DNA of 64,000 nucleotides from Candidatus Aenigmatarchaeota archaeon (GTDB taxonomy: Archaea; Aenigmatarchaeota; Aenigmatarchaeia; CG10238-14; SCSR01): NCBI GenBank assembly GCA_016187385.1, contig JACPJU010000001.1:525144-589143 (forward strand). The letters run 5' to 3'. Of the stretch, positions 23,057 through 31,491 are shown piece after piece; the stretch's first letter is position 1; each line of letters starts with the position of its first letter. The translations under genes and the position numbers were made by a program. Below the pieces are notes generated by a model, which saw only the letters and a program-made list of their open reading frames with translations, searched no databases and had not been told where the DNA came from.

Positions 23057-23680
23057 ATGAAAGTTCTTTTAGGCAAAGATGCAGAGAAATTCCTGAAAGG
23101 TTTACCACTCGCTAAAAATTTCCTTATCAAAAAAGAGAGTGAATTGTCTAAAATCAAGAAATTCCCTGCGGTCATGAAGATAATCTCCCCGCAAGCCATC
23201 CACAAGACAGATATAGGCGGCATAAAGATAGTAAACAATTCTCAGGAGGCAAAAGAAGCTTTCTACAATTTCATAAAATTGTCCAAATCCAAAAAATTAA
23301 AATTAGATGGTATTCTTGTTCAAGAATACGTCAAAGGAAGAGAATTTATTACCGGCATTAAGAGAGATCCTACATTCGGCCATGTGATAATGTTCGGCGC
23401 AGGCGGTATTTTCGTGGAATCCTTGAGAGACGTGACATTCAGAATGTGTCCCATAGACGACAAAGATGCAGAGTCCATGATGGAAGATTTAAAAAATCAA
23501 TGGCTGATAACCGGGACAAGAGGACAGAAACCAATCAACACTAAACTATTGAAACAGATTCTTGTAAAGGTTTCCAAACTACCGCAAAGACACAAGGGAA
23601 TAGAAGAGCTTGATGTGAATCCTTTGACGGCGAATGAGAAGGAAGCTAAAGTGGTTGATGTGAGAATCGTGATTAAATGA
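23057..23680 (+). CDS. acdB: Acetyl-CoA synthetase (ADP-forming) beta subunit
   Basis: A 207-residue ATP-grasp beta subunit ('FPAVMKIISPQAIHKTDIGGIKI', 'GILVQEYVKGREFITGIKRDPTFGHVIMFGAGGIFVE', C-terminal 'LDVNPLTANEKEAKVVDVRIVIK'). It binds ADP/ATP and accepts phosphate from the alpha-subunit histidine. Divergent from acdA. Its stop overlaps by 4 nt the first gene of TA module 5. Its last 27 codons (with stop) recur in diverged form at 24237-24317. Confidence 0.92.
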   Translation: MKVLLGKDAEKFLKGLPLAKNFLIKKESELSKIKKFPAVMKIISPQAIHKTDIGGIKIVNNSQEAKEAFYNFIKLSKSKKLKLDGILVQEYVKGREFITGIKRDPTFGHVIMFGAGGIFVESLRDVTFRMCPIDDKDAESMMEDLKNQWLITGTRGQKPINTKLLKQILVKVSKLPQRHKGIEELDVNPLTANEKEAKVVDVRIVIK

Positions 23681-23940
23681 TTATTGAAAATGTCATTATC
23701 GAAGACAAAGTTAAGGAAAAAATATTAGAAAAACATAATGTCACATCCTTTGAAATTGAAAATGTCTTACTCGGAAACCCATTAGTATTGAAGACAAAAG
23801 AGAGCAGACATTTAGCAGTAGGTTTTTATCATCGGTATCTAACAATTGTTTTTGAATATGGTAAGAAGACAGCAAACATTATAACGGCTTATCCATCGTC
23901 TGAATGGCAGATAAAATTATTTAAAGAAAAGAGGAGATAA
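23677..23940 (+). CDS. Probable BrnT/DUF4258-like toxin of TA module 5
   Basis: An 87-residue protein: 'IIENVIIEDKVKEKILEKHNVTSFEIENVLLGNP' then 'HLAVGFYHRYLTIVFEYGKKTANIITAYPSS'. The 'EKxxxKHxVTxxEIExVL' helix and final 'ITAYPS' strand are typical of BrnT-like RNase toxins. The ATG (23677) overlaps the acdB stop (ATGA), so the toxin is translationally coupled to a central-metabolism gene. The zinc-ribbon antitoxin gene follows after 7 nt. Confidence 0.75.
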   Translation: MIIENVIIEDKVKEKILEKHNVTSFEIENVLLGNPLVLKTKESRHLAVGFYHRYLTIVFEYGKKTANIITAYPSSEWQIKLFKEKRR

Positions 23941-23947
23941 GATTGTT

Positions 23948-24274
23948 ATGAAGCTGGAAGAAGTTGAAATGAAATTGACCGAAAGTGCATTTAGAGTAGA
24001 TAGAGCTGTTTGTCCGCATTGTAATTTAAAGATGCACAAGACAATAGAGAATAAGAGCTTGTTTGAAGGAGCATTAACATTCCACATTATAAAACTAAAA
24101 TGTGAGAAGTGTAGCAGAGAGTATATGGACTTGGAACAAGCTCAAGTATATGATTTGTTTCTAGCTGTGAGAAAGTTAAAAGAAAAGCCCATATATGATG
24201 TTGCTGAGAAGATTTCCCAACAAATAATATTAAACAATAGAAGATCCAGACATCAATCCTTTGGTCGTGAATGA
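23948..24274 (+). CDS. Zinc-ribbon antitoxin of TA module 5
   Basis: A 108-residue protein with a YgiT-like zinc ribbon ('CPHCNLKMHKTIE', then 'CEKCSREY') and a following helical segment ('LEQAQVYDLFLAVRKLKEKPIYDVAEKISQQI'). The last 12 or so residues ('RRSRHQSFGRE') are read out of frame from the orphan acdB 3' end, so the present C-terminus was probably created by the insertion and the natural stop lost. Confidence 0.72.
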   Translation: MKLEEVEMKLTESAFRVDRAVCPHCNLKMHKTIENKSLFEGALTFHIIKLKCEKCSREYMDLEQAQVYDLFLAVRKLKEKPIYDVAEKISQQIILNNRRSRHQSFGRE

Positions 24275-24317
24275 AAGGGAAGCGAAAATAGTTGATGCGA
24301 GAATTGTTGTGAAATGA
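24237..24317 (+). pseudogene. Orphan 3' end of acdB
   Basis: This 81-nt stretch reads 'IEDPDINPLVVNEREAKIVDARIVVK*' and matches the acdB terminus 'IEELDVNPLTANEKEAKVVDVRIVIK*' at 17 of 26 residues, the rest being mostly conservative. The stop codon is at the same place. It has no start and partly overlaps the antitoxin ORF in another frame. It ends 10 nt from the convergent stop of the next gene. Confidence 0.92.
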
Positions 24318-24327
24318 TGTCAATTCA

Positions 24328-24612
24328 CTATCTTGAAACTTGTTTATTGTATCGCATTTCATAGAGATTTTTACCAATTGCCAGTGTAGTACCAATTATA
24401 ATTCCCAAAATCCCGTAATTTAATACATGAATTTTGATTACCTGTTCTGGGTTATCAAGTAGTTTACGGCTTAGTATATGAGAGTGTCCACTTGTGCCTA
24501 AAAATTCTGCTTCCTCATCATAAGCATTTTTGATGGCATAACCAGCTGATGACAGACCTATAACAGAACCTACTATCGCACCCCTGACAGCATAACGTAA
24601 AATTCTTCTCAT
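24328..24612 (-). CDS. Small membrane protein
   Basis: A 94-residue protein with two hydrophobic helices ('AVRGAIVGSVIGLSSAGYAI', 'VLNYGILGIIIGTTLAIG') and a basic start ('MRRILRY'). Function unknown. It lies convergent to acdB's orphan end and is followed on the same strand by gdhA, though both have room for their own promoters. Confidence 0.5.
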   Translation of the reverse strand: MRRILRYAVRGAIVGSVIGLSSAGYAIKNAYDEEAEFLGTSGHSHILSRKLLDNPEQVIKIHVLNYGILGIIIGTTLAIGKNLYEMRYNKQVSR

Positions 24613-24636
24613 ATCATTTGATAATCAGTTAAGGAT

Positions 24637-25770
24637 TTAAACTTTCTTCACTCTTTCCTGTGCAATCTTCAATGCAGCATCCCTCGGCTTCACATTATCT
24701 TTCTTAGCTCTATCCAGAACCAACTTGACATTCCTTTTAATCTTCTTCTCCACAAGCTCAAACATCTTCTTCGGATTATCTCCTTTGTATTCAGCGTAAG
24801 AAGAAATCACGCCTCCAGCATTTGCGACAAAATCGGGAACGACTAAAATGTTTCTTTTATGTAAAATATCCTCCATCTCAGGTATCGTAGGTATATTAGC
24901 GGCCTCGACAATAATCTTGGCTTTAATTTTATTCACATTCTCCTTTGTTATCACATCAGGCAAAGCACCAGGAATAACAACATCAACAGGCAGTTCGAAT
25001 ATCTCCTTGTTAGGAAGAACTTTCCCGGGCTTGTAATTAACAACACTCCCAGTCTTCTCCTTCACTTTCAACAGTTCTTTCACGTCCAATCCTTTCTCAT
25101 TGTAGATAACACCTTTACTATCACTTAAGGCAACAACCTTCGCCCCGAAATCCGACAAATACTGCGATGCAAAAGTACCGACATTGCCGAATCCTTCAAT
25201 AGCAATTGTAGCATCTTTTATATCCAGCCCAGCATGACCAACGGCAACAGCAGTGGCATGCGCAACACCGAATCCGGTAGAACCATATTCATGAGGTATC
25301 CCGCATTTCTCGCCCTTCTTTCCGAACAGTTTCATGCATACATTAGATGGTTTTCCTGTGCAAGCTTTCCAATCTCCGTTAGCCTCAAAGAACCATTTCA
25401 TCTCCTCTTCTCCAGTGTTCACATCTGGACCGGCAATATACAGCTTAGGAACAATGGGCTTCAATGCTTCTGAAAATGCCTGTATTAATGCCTTCTTCCT
25501 TTCCTTGTTTCTGATGTCTTCGGGAGAAGCTTTGATGCCAGCCTTCGCACCTCCAAACGGCAGTTCGGCAAGTGCATTCTTCCATGTCATCGTGCGTGCA
25601 AGCCTGAAAACTTCCTTAACATCAACAGTGGGAGTCATCCGAATACCGCCTTTCCCAGGTCCCAAAGAAAGCGAATCAATTACCAATACACCTTTCAACC
25701 CAATCTTCTTGTCATAAACCTCTATAACATACTCAGGACCGAATTCATCGGCAAAATCCTCAAGTTCCAT
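24637..25770 (-). CDS. gdhA: Glu/Leu/Phe/Val dehydrogenase (glutamate dehydrogenase-like)
   Basis: A 377-residue dehydrogenase: catalytic 'ALAELPFGGAKAGIKASP' (Lys in the glycine-rich loop), 'IAGPDVNTGEEEMKWF', Rossmann 'IAIEGFGNVGTFASQYL', and 'DFVANAGGVISSYAEY'. It interconverts glutamate and 2-oxoglutarate with NAD(P). It is slightly shorter than the usual 415 residues because the N-terminus is trimmed. Confidence 0.9.
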   Translation of the reverse strand: MELEDFADEFGPEYVIEVYDKKIGLKGVLVIDSLSLGPGKGGIRMTPTVDVKEVFRLARTMTWKNALAELPFGGAKAGIKASPEDIRNKERKKALIQAFSEALKPIVPKLYIAGPDVNTGEEEMKWFFEANGDWKACTGKPSNVCMKLFGKKGEKCGIPHEYGSTGFGVAHATAVAVGHAGLDIKDATIAIEGFGNVGTFASQYLSDFGAKVVALSDSKGVIYNEKGLDVKELLKVKEKTGSVVNYKPGKVLPNKEIFELPVDVVIPGALPDVITKENVNKIKAKIIVEAANIPTIPEMEDILHKRNILVVPDFVANAGGVISSYAEYKGDNPKKMFELVEKKIKRNVKLVLDRAKKDNVKPRDAALKIAQERVKKV

Positions 25771-25823
25771 AAATAACTATATAAACACCAACTAAAAAGT
25801 TTTATAATCCTCTTGGTGATTTC

Positions 25824-26966
25824 ATGCCTAGAATAAAGTACCCATACGAGTTTGACCCGAAGAAGAGAAGAATATCAAGCGTCTACAGGCGGGGAAGACT
25901 AGCTATCTATATAATAGGCATGTTGTTCTCCTTGGTAGCTTTGTTGTTCATTTTGTCGTCAGGATTGAACCCAATAATTAAAAGCATGGCTGTCCAATTC
26001 CCCGTGCCGATACTCGCCTACGGTTTTCTGATTATGCTCACACTAACAATATTCAACTTTCCATTGTCTTTCTACTCGTCCTATATTTACGAGCACAAAT
26101 TCAAGCTTTCACGGTATACAATTCCAGCATGGCTGAAGGACTATCTTAAAGGCAATCTCATCTCGTATGTCATATCCCTGATTGCGATATATTTCCTGTA
26201 TATCATCATTGCATCCTTTTCTCCTTGGTGGCTGTATGCGGGAATTATGTCAATCATCTATTCAGCCTTCATCGGCTATCTGTATCCTGTGTTGATAGTT
26301 CCGTTCCTCTGGAAGACAGAATCTTACCGGGACAAGAAAATGAAATCAAAGATTCTAAATCTATGCAGAAGGCTCGGCGTTAATGAAATCAAAAATGTTG
26401 TTGTTATTAAAGAGAGCGAAAAGTCCACAAAGCCTAATGCGGTTTTCATGGGATTCGGCAACTCCAAAAAAATCGGTTTGTTCGACAACCTGTTGAACAG
26501 TTTCACAAAAGGCGAGGTGGAAGCAGTTGTAGGTCACGAGCTCGGCCACTATGTAAACAGGGACATCTTAAGAATGTTGATACTGGAATCCATTCTGATA
26601 TTCCCTCTGTTGTTTGTTGTGGATTATTTGGTCAAGGCATTCGGCCCGATTTTCGGCATTCCTGCCATATCGGATATAACATCTTTGCCATTGATAATTC
26701 TGACTTATGGCATACTGGGATTCATTCTGATGCCGATGACTAACACCTATTCAAGACACATGGAAACCAAAGCCGACGAATTTGCACTTCAACATGTTAG
26801 AAAAGCAGTCGCGCAAGTTTCAACCGAGAAGAGACTGGCCGACATGCATCTTGCAGACTTGAAGCCACATCCATTTATAGAGTTCTGGCTATTTTCCCAC
26901 CCTTCGACGATGAAAAGGATCGAGATGGCACAGCGATGGAGAAATAAATTAAAGAAACGAAATTAA
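25824..26966 (+). CDS. M48-family (Ste24/HtpX-like) membrane metallopeptidase
   Basis: A 380-residue protein with several transmembrane helices in the first 170 residues, then 'VEAVVGHELGHYVNRD' (HExxH near residue 238) and 'NTYSRHMETKADEFALQHV' carrying the third zinc ligand Glu. Length and 'HPxxxxRIEMA' ending match Ste24/CAAX-protease-type M48B enzymes. Likely role is membrane protein quality control. The next gene starts 6 nt downstream. Confidence 0.9.
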   Translation: MPRIKYPYEFDPKKRRISSVYRRGRLAIYIIGMLFSLVALLFILSSGLNPIIKSMAVQFPVPILAYGFLIMLTLTIFNFPLSFYSSYIYEHKFKLSRYTIPAWLKDYLKGNLISYVISLIAIYFLYIIIASFSPWWLYAGIMSIIYSAFIGYLYPVLIVPFLWKTESYRDKKMKSKILNLCRRLGVNEIKNVVVIKESEKSTKPNAVFMGFGNSKKIGLFDNLLNSFTKGEVEAVVGHELGHYVNRDILRMLILESILIFPLLFVVDYLVKAFGPIFGIPAISDITSLPLIILTYGILGFILMPMTNTYSRHMETKADEFALQHVRKAVAQVSTEKRLADMHLADLKPHPFIEFWLFSHPSTMKRIEMAQRWRNKLKKRN

Positions 26967-26972
26967 CTATAT

Positions 26973-27401
26973 ATGGCAAACACTCATGTCAAGCGGGAGA
27001 ACGCCTTGCGTTATGCTTTCGTTAAAATTCTTCTTAAAGCGCCAGTAAGGCAATTAAAATTCTTTGATGGTACAATATCTCTGACTTTCTTCGGTCAGAG
27101 ACTTTCAGATAAGATAGTTCTTAAGAAAGAAGACCATGTAGCCGAATGGAGCAGACGAAGAAAGGAAATCTTCATCGACAAGAAATTCAAACCATCTGAC
27201 ATGGAAAGATCGTTCAAGGCGCTGTGCATACATGAAGTTATTGAAAAGTTTCTGGTGGAAAAGTTCGGACTGCGGCTGGACGAAGAGGCGCATGTGGTTG
27301 CTACGAGAAAAGAGAAGGAATATCTGGAGAGCAAGGGCGGCAGTTGGAAGAGCCACGAGCTTATGGTATACTGGGATTGGCACAAACAAGGAGAGCGCTA
27401 A
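26973..27401 (+). CDS. Conserved hypothetical protein with HExxE motif
   Basis: A 142-residue basic protein. 'ALCIHEVIEKFLVEKFGLRLDEEAHVVATRKEKEYL' carries HEVIE and a downstream His, a possible metal site. It has no signal peptide. It lies between the M48 peptidase and an acyltransferase-like gene in an operon (6-nt gap before; TAATG overlap after). Function unknown. Confidence 0.6.
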   Translation: MANTHVKRENALRYAFVKILLKAPVRQLKFFDGTISLTFFGQRLSDKIVLKKEDHVAEWSRRRKEIFIDKKFKPSDMERSFKALCIHEVIEKFLVEKFGLRLDEEAHVVATRKEKEYLESKGGSWKSHELMVYWDWHKQGER

Positions 27402-28120
27402 TGGAATTCATTAAAGTGAAGATAGAAGGAACAAAACTCTTCTACTGGACGTGGCGGGATTTACCGTTTCTTCCGTATGCGTGGCTCACGAAGGAAGATT
27501 TGAAGAAATTGCCTAAACCATTCTTTCTGCCTGAAATTCATCCCGACTGTACTGTAGGGTTTAAAACTGACAACAAGGACGAGTACACGAACATAATCGA
27601 GCTTCCCGATAGTTTCGACAAAATTAAAATGGACAATGACTTGAGAAAAGATTTACGGAGAGTGGAAAAGAAGAATGCTGATGTAAAAATTGTGCTGAAT
27701 GAAGAAGGCGCTTTGGACAAAAGCAATAAATGGTTTCTTTCATTATGGAAAGAGAGCAAGAAAGATTTTGCGAGAAGACTAGAATTGTGGAAGCAGAAAT
27801 GCTACACTCTTAGTGCTTATCTTGAAGGAGAGTTGATTGCTGTTCACATTGCGATGCAAGAAAAGAATTCTATCTATTATTTTGGATGCTGGTGGAATAG
27901 GAAATACAAGAATACTTCAATTCCGATTTTTCTACTGAAGAAAGATATCGAGAGAGCGATAGACAATAAAATGAAATATTATGATTTGGAAATTGGTGAC
28001 GAGCTTTACAAGAAAAAATGGGGAGTTATTGAAAAACCGACAAAATATTATGCAGTTCTTACGAAAGAAATAGCAGAAATACTCGGAATAGAAAAATACG
28101 TCAAAATTAATTATTTATAG
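27401..28120 (+). CDS. GNAT/FemAB-like acyltransferase
   Basis: The track ORF begins earlier, but ATG 27401 overlaps the preceding stop (TAATG) and gives 239 residues. The region 'LRKDLRRVEKKNADVKIV...SLWKESKKDFARRLELWK...AYLEGELIAVHIAMQEKNSIYYFGCWWNRKYKNTSIPIFLLKKDIERAIDN' follows the GNAT/FemAB pattern, with strands then an acyl-CoA/tRNA-binding helix. Substrate unknown. Confidence 0.65.
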   Translation: MEFIKVKIEGTKLFYWTWRDLPFLPYAWLTKEDLKKLPKPFFLPEIHPDCTVGFKTDNKDEYTNIIELPDSFDKIKMDNDLRKDLRRVEKKNADVKIVLNEEGALDKSNKWFLSLWKESKKDFARRLELWKQKCYTLSAYLEGELIAVHIAMQEKNSIYYFGCWWNRKYKNTSIPIFLLKKDIERAIDNKMKYYDLEIGDELYKKKWGVIEKPTKYYAVLTKEIAEILGIEKYVKINYL

Positions 28121-28132
28121 GATGAAGTATTT

Positions 28133-28528
28133 TTAACTCAATACTTTCTGACACCTATTTTCGATACATTTTACATTTGAACTTAAATCAGTTAACAATT
28201 TATTATCAGAATCTGCTATCCCCCCTATACATAACCCACAAGCTATTAGTGGTCTTGGATACGGACAGAAAGGTCTCCATTCTTTATTTATCGCAATCAC
28301 CTTCGAATCATTAATTTTATAAATCTCACAATTACCACATACTCGACATCCGCTCCATTCTGGATAAACATGTAATTTGCAATCTGAATCAATTCTACAA
28401 GAAATATCTGGATTTTGTGGAAATATTTTGTTCAGTTCATATAATATTCCTGGCCCACTGATATAATCAAATCCCAAAAATAAAACTACAGCTATAATGA
28501 AAATTCCAATTAAAAACTTTCTTTTCAT
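28133..28528 (-). CDS. Membrane-anchored cysteine-rich protein
   Basis: A 131-residue protein with one N-terminal transmembrane helix ('LIGIFIIAVVLFLGFDYI') and an outer domain with eight cysteines ('CRIDSDCKLHVYPEWSGCRVCGNCE', 'CPYPRPLIACGLC', 'CIENRCQK'). The spacing suggests disulphides or a metal site outside the membrane. It is on the same strand as thioredoxin reductase. Function unknown. Confidence 0.55.
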   Translation of the reverse strand: MKRKFLIGIFIIAVVLFLGFDYISGPGILYELNKIFPQNPDISCRIDSDCKLHVYPEWSGCRVCGNCEIYKINDSKVIAINKEWRPFCPYPRPLIACGLCIGGIADSDNKLLTDLSSNVKCIENRCQKVLS

Positions 28529-28553
28529 GTTTTATATAAGATAGTGAGAACAT

Positions 28554-29561
28554 TTATTTCTTTTTCTTAGCAACCCAATCTGCAACAAATGTCGGCTGTT
28601 GGCCCGCCAAGTAATTATATGCCTGCAGTGCAGCCTTGCATCCTTCACCCGCGGAAACAACAATCTGCTTGAACGGCGTCTGTGTTATGTCACCGGCAGC
28701 AAATAAACCAGGCCTTATCTTGTCGCTATCAGGATAATACGTCTCAGCATTATTGCTTGCAATCACCTGTCCCATCTGGTCAAGTTTGACCAATTGCTTG
28801 ATGAACTCAGTCTTGGTCACAGAACCAATCTCGACAAAAACACCAGAAACAGGAATCTCCTTTGTTTCGTTATTGGCAACATTCTGCACAACGATCGAAT
28901 GGACGGTATTCTCGCCCTTAATTTCCTTAACGTTAGTATTGTAAAGGATTTCAATATTCTTCCTCTTCTTCACCTCTTCAATCAGATATTCAAATCCACG
29001 AAATTGGTCTCTGCGATGAATCAAGTAAACCTTCGGGCAAATCTTGCTCAGGTATTCAGCACCTTCCAATGCAGAATTGCCACCACCAACAACAGCAACC
29101 TTCTTGCCTTTGAATAATGGACCATCGCATGTCACACAGTAAGAAACACCTTTCGCACCAAACTCCCCTTCGCCGGGAACATCCAAAGTCCTAGGGGTTT
29201 TACCATAAGAAAGAACCACACTCTTTGTCTTGTAACTGTTACCGGATGTAGTCTTCACAGTAAACATGGGCTTTCCATTATTTGCATTAGGAATTTCTTC
29301 TATTCCGTTAACTTCCTCGTAAATAACTTCGGCACCAGCCTTCATGGCCTGCTTGAGCATCTTATTCATCAAAGGAATCCCACCAACAGACATGAAGCCG
29401 GGGTAATTTTCAATAACATCAGTCATCGCAGCCTGCCCGCCGATGCTTTTAGCTATAACCAAAGTCTTCATCGCTCTTCTCGCGGCGTATATAGCAGCAG
29501 TCAGAGAGGCGGCTGCCCCACCTATAATAATTGCATCATACTCTTCAGGAAACTTAACCAC
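28554..29561 (-). CDS. trxB: Thioredoxin reductase
   Basis: A 335-residue FAD/NADPH protein: 'AIIIGGAAASLTAAIYAARRA' (FAD site; GGAAAS replaces the usual GGGPAG), 'GVSYCVTCDGPLF' (redox C-x2-C), 'VAVVGGGNSALEGAEYL' (NADPH site), 'GLFAAGDITQTPFKQIVVSAGEG'. The start is GTG at 29561, overlapping the upstream zinc-protein stop by 8 nt. It forms a redox unit with the glutaredoxin-like gene 29693-29941. Confidence 0.92.
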   Translation of the reverse strand: MVKFPEEYDAIIIGGAAASLTAAIYAARRAMKTLVIAKSIGGQAAMTDVIENYPGFMSVGGIPLMNKMLKQAMKAGAEVIYEEVNGIEEIPNANNGKPMFTVKTTSGNSYKTKSVVLSYGKTPRTLDVPGEGEFGAKGVSYCVTCDGPLFKGKKVAVVGGGNSALEGAEYLSKICPKVYLIHRRDQFRGFEYLIEEVKKRKNIEILYNTNVKEIKGENTVHSIVVQNVANNETKEIPVSGVFVEIGSVTKTEFIKQLVKLDQMGQVIASNNAETYYPDSDKIRPGLFAAGDITQTPFKQIVVSAGEGCKAALQAYNYLAGQQPTFVADWVAKKKK

Positions 29562-29691
29562 CTTTCATCTTCAGCATCTCGTCGCATGTGTTGCAAATGC
29601 CAGACTTCTTGTATGTCTTCTTGCATACAGCGCATTCGAAAACAAGTTGCGTGTATTTTCCGGCTAATTCATCAATCTCGTCTTTAGGCAT
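29554..29691 (-). CDS. Small zinc-ribbon protein, 45 aa
   Basis: Too short for the track. The translation has two CxxC pairs ('FECAVCKKTYKKSGICNTCDEM'), a compact zinc ribbon. It is coupled to trxB (8-nt overlap) and starts 2 nt after the glutaredoxin-like gene ends, so it belongs to the thiol-redox operon. Role unknown. Confidence 0.7.
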   Translation of the reverse strand: MPKDEIDELAGKYTQLVFECAVCKKTYKKSGICNTCDEMLKMKGG

Positions 29692-29692
29692 T

Positions 29693-29941
29693 CTACTTAC
29701 CCGCAAGCACAGATACTACTTTATCTTTCTGAGGCACACCAACCCACTGGACTTTACTATCTACAATTATCGTAGGAACTGACATTATCGAATATTTAGA
29801 AACAAGTTTCTGTCCTTCAGGCGACATTGCGTCAACCTCATCATAATCGAACTTGTACTGCTTCTTCAAGTCTTTGAACAATTGTTTTGCTGCAGGACAG
29901 TAAACGCAAGTCTTAGTGTAAACAAGCTGAACCTTGACCAT
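29693..29941 (-). CDS. Glutaredoxin-like thioredoxin-fold protein
   Basis: An 82-residue protein: 'VQLVYTKTCVYCPAAKQLFKDL' with the C-V-Y-C active site near residues 12-15 and cis-Pro loop 'SVPTIIVD'. Such proteins accept electrons from thioredoxin reductase, here encoded in the same operon, and pass them to disulphide substrates. Confidence 0.88.
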   Translation of the reverse strand: MVKVQLVYTKTCVYCPAAKQLFKDLKKQYKFDYDEVDAMSPEGQKLVSKYSIMSVPTIIVDSKVQWVGVPQKDKVVSVLAGK

Positions 29942-29982
29942 GTAAAACCTCTTTTATAGTTGTAACTTGTCTTTTAAGTATT

Positions 29983-30147
29983 TTATTTCGGAAAATAAAT
30001 CGCATTTTTTGTTATCTGGAGGTTGCAGCTTTTGTGTTCGCTGCACCAAGCTTGGCATTTCTGTGCCATGTCTTCATCCTTGTAACCGAAACCACATATT
30101 CCGCATTTGTAAATCTTTGCACTGTCAATCAATGTTTTTCGTGGCAT
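29983..30147 (-). CDS. Small Cys/His-rich protein, 54 aa
   Basis: Too short for the track. It has 'KCGICGFGYKDEDMAQKCQAWCSEHKSCN', combining a rubredoxin-like CxxCG knuckle with further Cys and His residues. I believe this is a small zinc-finger family common in archaea, but cannot name it. It starts 1 nt after the aminotransferase gene ends, on the same strand. Confidence 0.7.
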   Translation of the reverse strand: MPRKTLIDSAKIYKCGICGFGYKDEDMAQKCQAWCSEHKSCNLQITKNAIYFPK

Positions 30148-30148
30148 A

Positions 30149-31456
30149 CTATCCAACTTCTCTTATAGAATCCTCAAATATATCCAACCCAATATCAGCC
30201 TGTCCTTTTGTTAAAATCAGAGGAGGACAAATCCTTATGGCGCTTGTACCAGCAGGCAACATCAACAGTCCTTTTTCACCAGCTCTGCACAATATATCAG
30301 ACCTTTCATTCACTCCATATTTTTTGGATTTTTTGTCCTTTACAATCTCAACTCCAATCATCAATCCAATACCCCGCACATCGCCTATGATTTCATAATT
30401 ATCTTTCATTTCCTCCAATCTCTCCATCATATAATTGCCAATCTCTGTTGCATTCTTCCCTAACTTTTTCTCACGCATGAATTTCAAAGTTGCGATCCCA
30501 GCAGCACAAGCAAGCAGATTACCCCCCATTGTATTAGCATGACTCCCAGCCATCCAATCCATTATCCTTCCATTAGCTACAGTAACACCCATAGGGACAC
30601 CACCACCAATTGCTTTGCTTAGCGAGACTATGTCAGGCTTGACATCAAAATTCTCTATTGCAAGGAACTTTCCTGTTCTATAGCAGCCAGCCTGCACTTC
30701 GTCATCACATAATAATGCATCATACTTGTCACACAGTTCCCTCACACCTTTCACAAAATCTTTCGGCGGGACAATGTAACCGGGCTCGCCTGCAACAGGC
30801 TCCATGAAAACAGCGGCTAAATCCCCTTTACATTCTTTCATCTTCTTTTCCAACACATCCAAATACAAATTTGCACATGTATCATGTTCTTTGTTGCCAA
30901 ATGGGCACCTGTAACAGTATGGATACACCGCATGTTTGACAGGAAGAAAAGGTCCGAATCTTTCTTTTTGCACAGGTCTGGCGTTTGTCAGTGACAGACT
31001 TCCCATAGTTCTTCCATGGAAAGAAGGCTTGAATGCCACAACCCATTTCTTTTTCGTGTGCCATCTTGCAAGCTTATAAGCGGCTTCAATAGCTTCTGTT
31101 CCCGAGTTGGATAAAAACGCTTTGTCCAAATGTTTAGGTAAAAACGTCATAAGATATTCGACAAACTCCACAGGAAGTTCCGCATAAAAATCAGAGAACC
31201 CAACATGAGACGCAATTTTAATTTGCTTGCGTAAAGCCTTCTCGATAACATGATTCGTATGTCCAATATTCATCACAGCCACGCCAGCAGCAAAATCCAA
31301 GTATTTCCTGTTGTCAACATCCCACACGTGGCAGCCTTTGGCTTTCTTGAAAACGAAAGAATATTCCCTTGTCAGGGAAGGAGAAATAACTTTCTCGTCC
31401 CTCTCAATAATTTTTACAGATTTGGGTCCTGGTTTTCTGCAGATGAACTTCGGCAT
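30149..31456 (-). CDS. Class III PLP-dependent aminotransferase
   Basis: A 435-residue enzyme: 'FLSNSGTEAIEAAYKLAR' (PLP phosphate), 'KPSFHGRTMGSLSLT', 'LLCDDEVQAGCYRTGKF', and 'IVSLSKAIGGGVPMGVT' with the PLP lysine. The closest pattern is the archaeal 4-aminobutyrate/ornithine/acetylornithine aminotransferase group; substrate not determined. A segment 'YPYCYRCPFGNKEHDTC' carries extra cysteines seen in archaeal members. Confidence 0.88.
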   Translation of the reverse strand: MPKFICRKPGPKSVKIIERDEKVISPSLTREYSFVFKKAKGCHVWDVDNRKYLDFAAGVAVMNIGHTNHVIEKALRKQIKIASHVGFSDFYAELPVEFVEYLMTFLPKHLDKAFLSNSGTEAIEAAYKLARWHTKKKWVVAFKPSFHGRTMGSLSLTNARPVQKERFGPFLPVKHAVYPYCYRCPFGNKEHDTCANLYLDVLEKKMKECKGDLAAVFMEPVAGEPGYIVPPKDFVKGVRELCDKYDALLCDDEVQAGCYRTGKFLAIENFDVKPDIVSLSKAIGGGVPMGVTVANGRIMDWMAGSHANTMGGNLLACAAGIATLKFMREKKLGKNATEIGNYMMERLEEMKDNYEIIGDVRGIGLMIGVEIVKDKKSKKYGVNERSDILCRAGEKGLLMLPAGTSAIRICPPLILTKGQADIGLDIFEDSIREVG

Positions 31457-31491
31457 GATGATAATTTAATTATCCATTCACAAATAATTAT

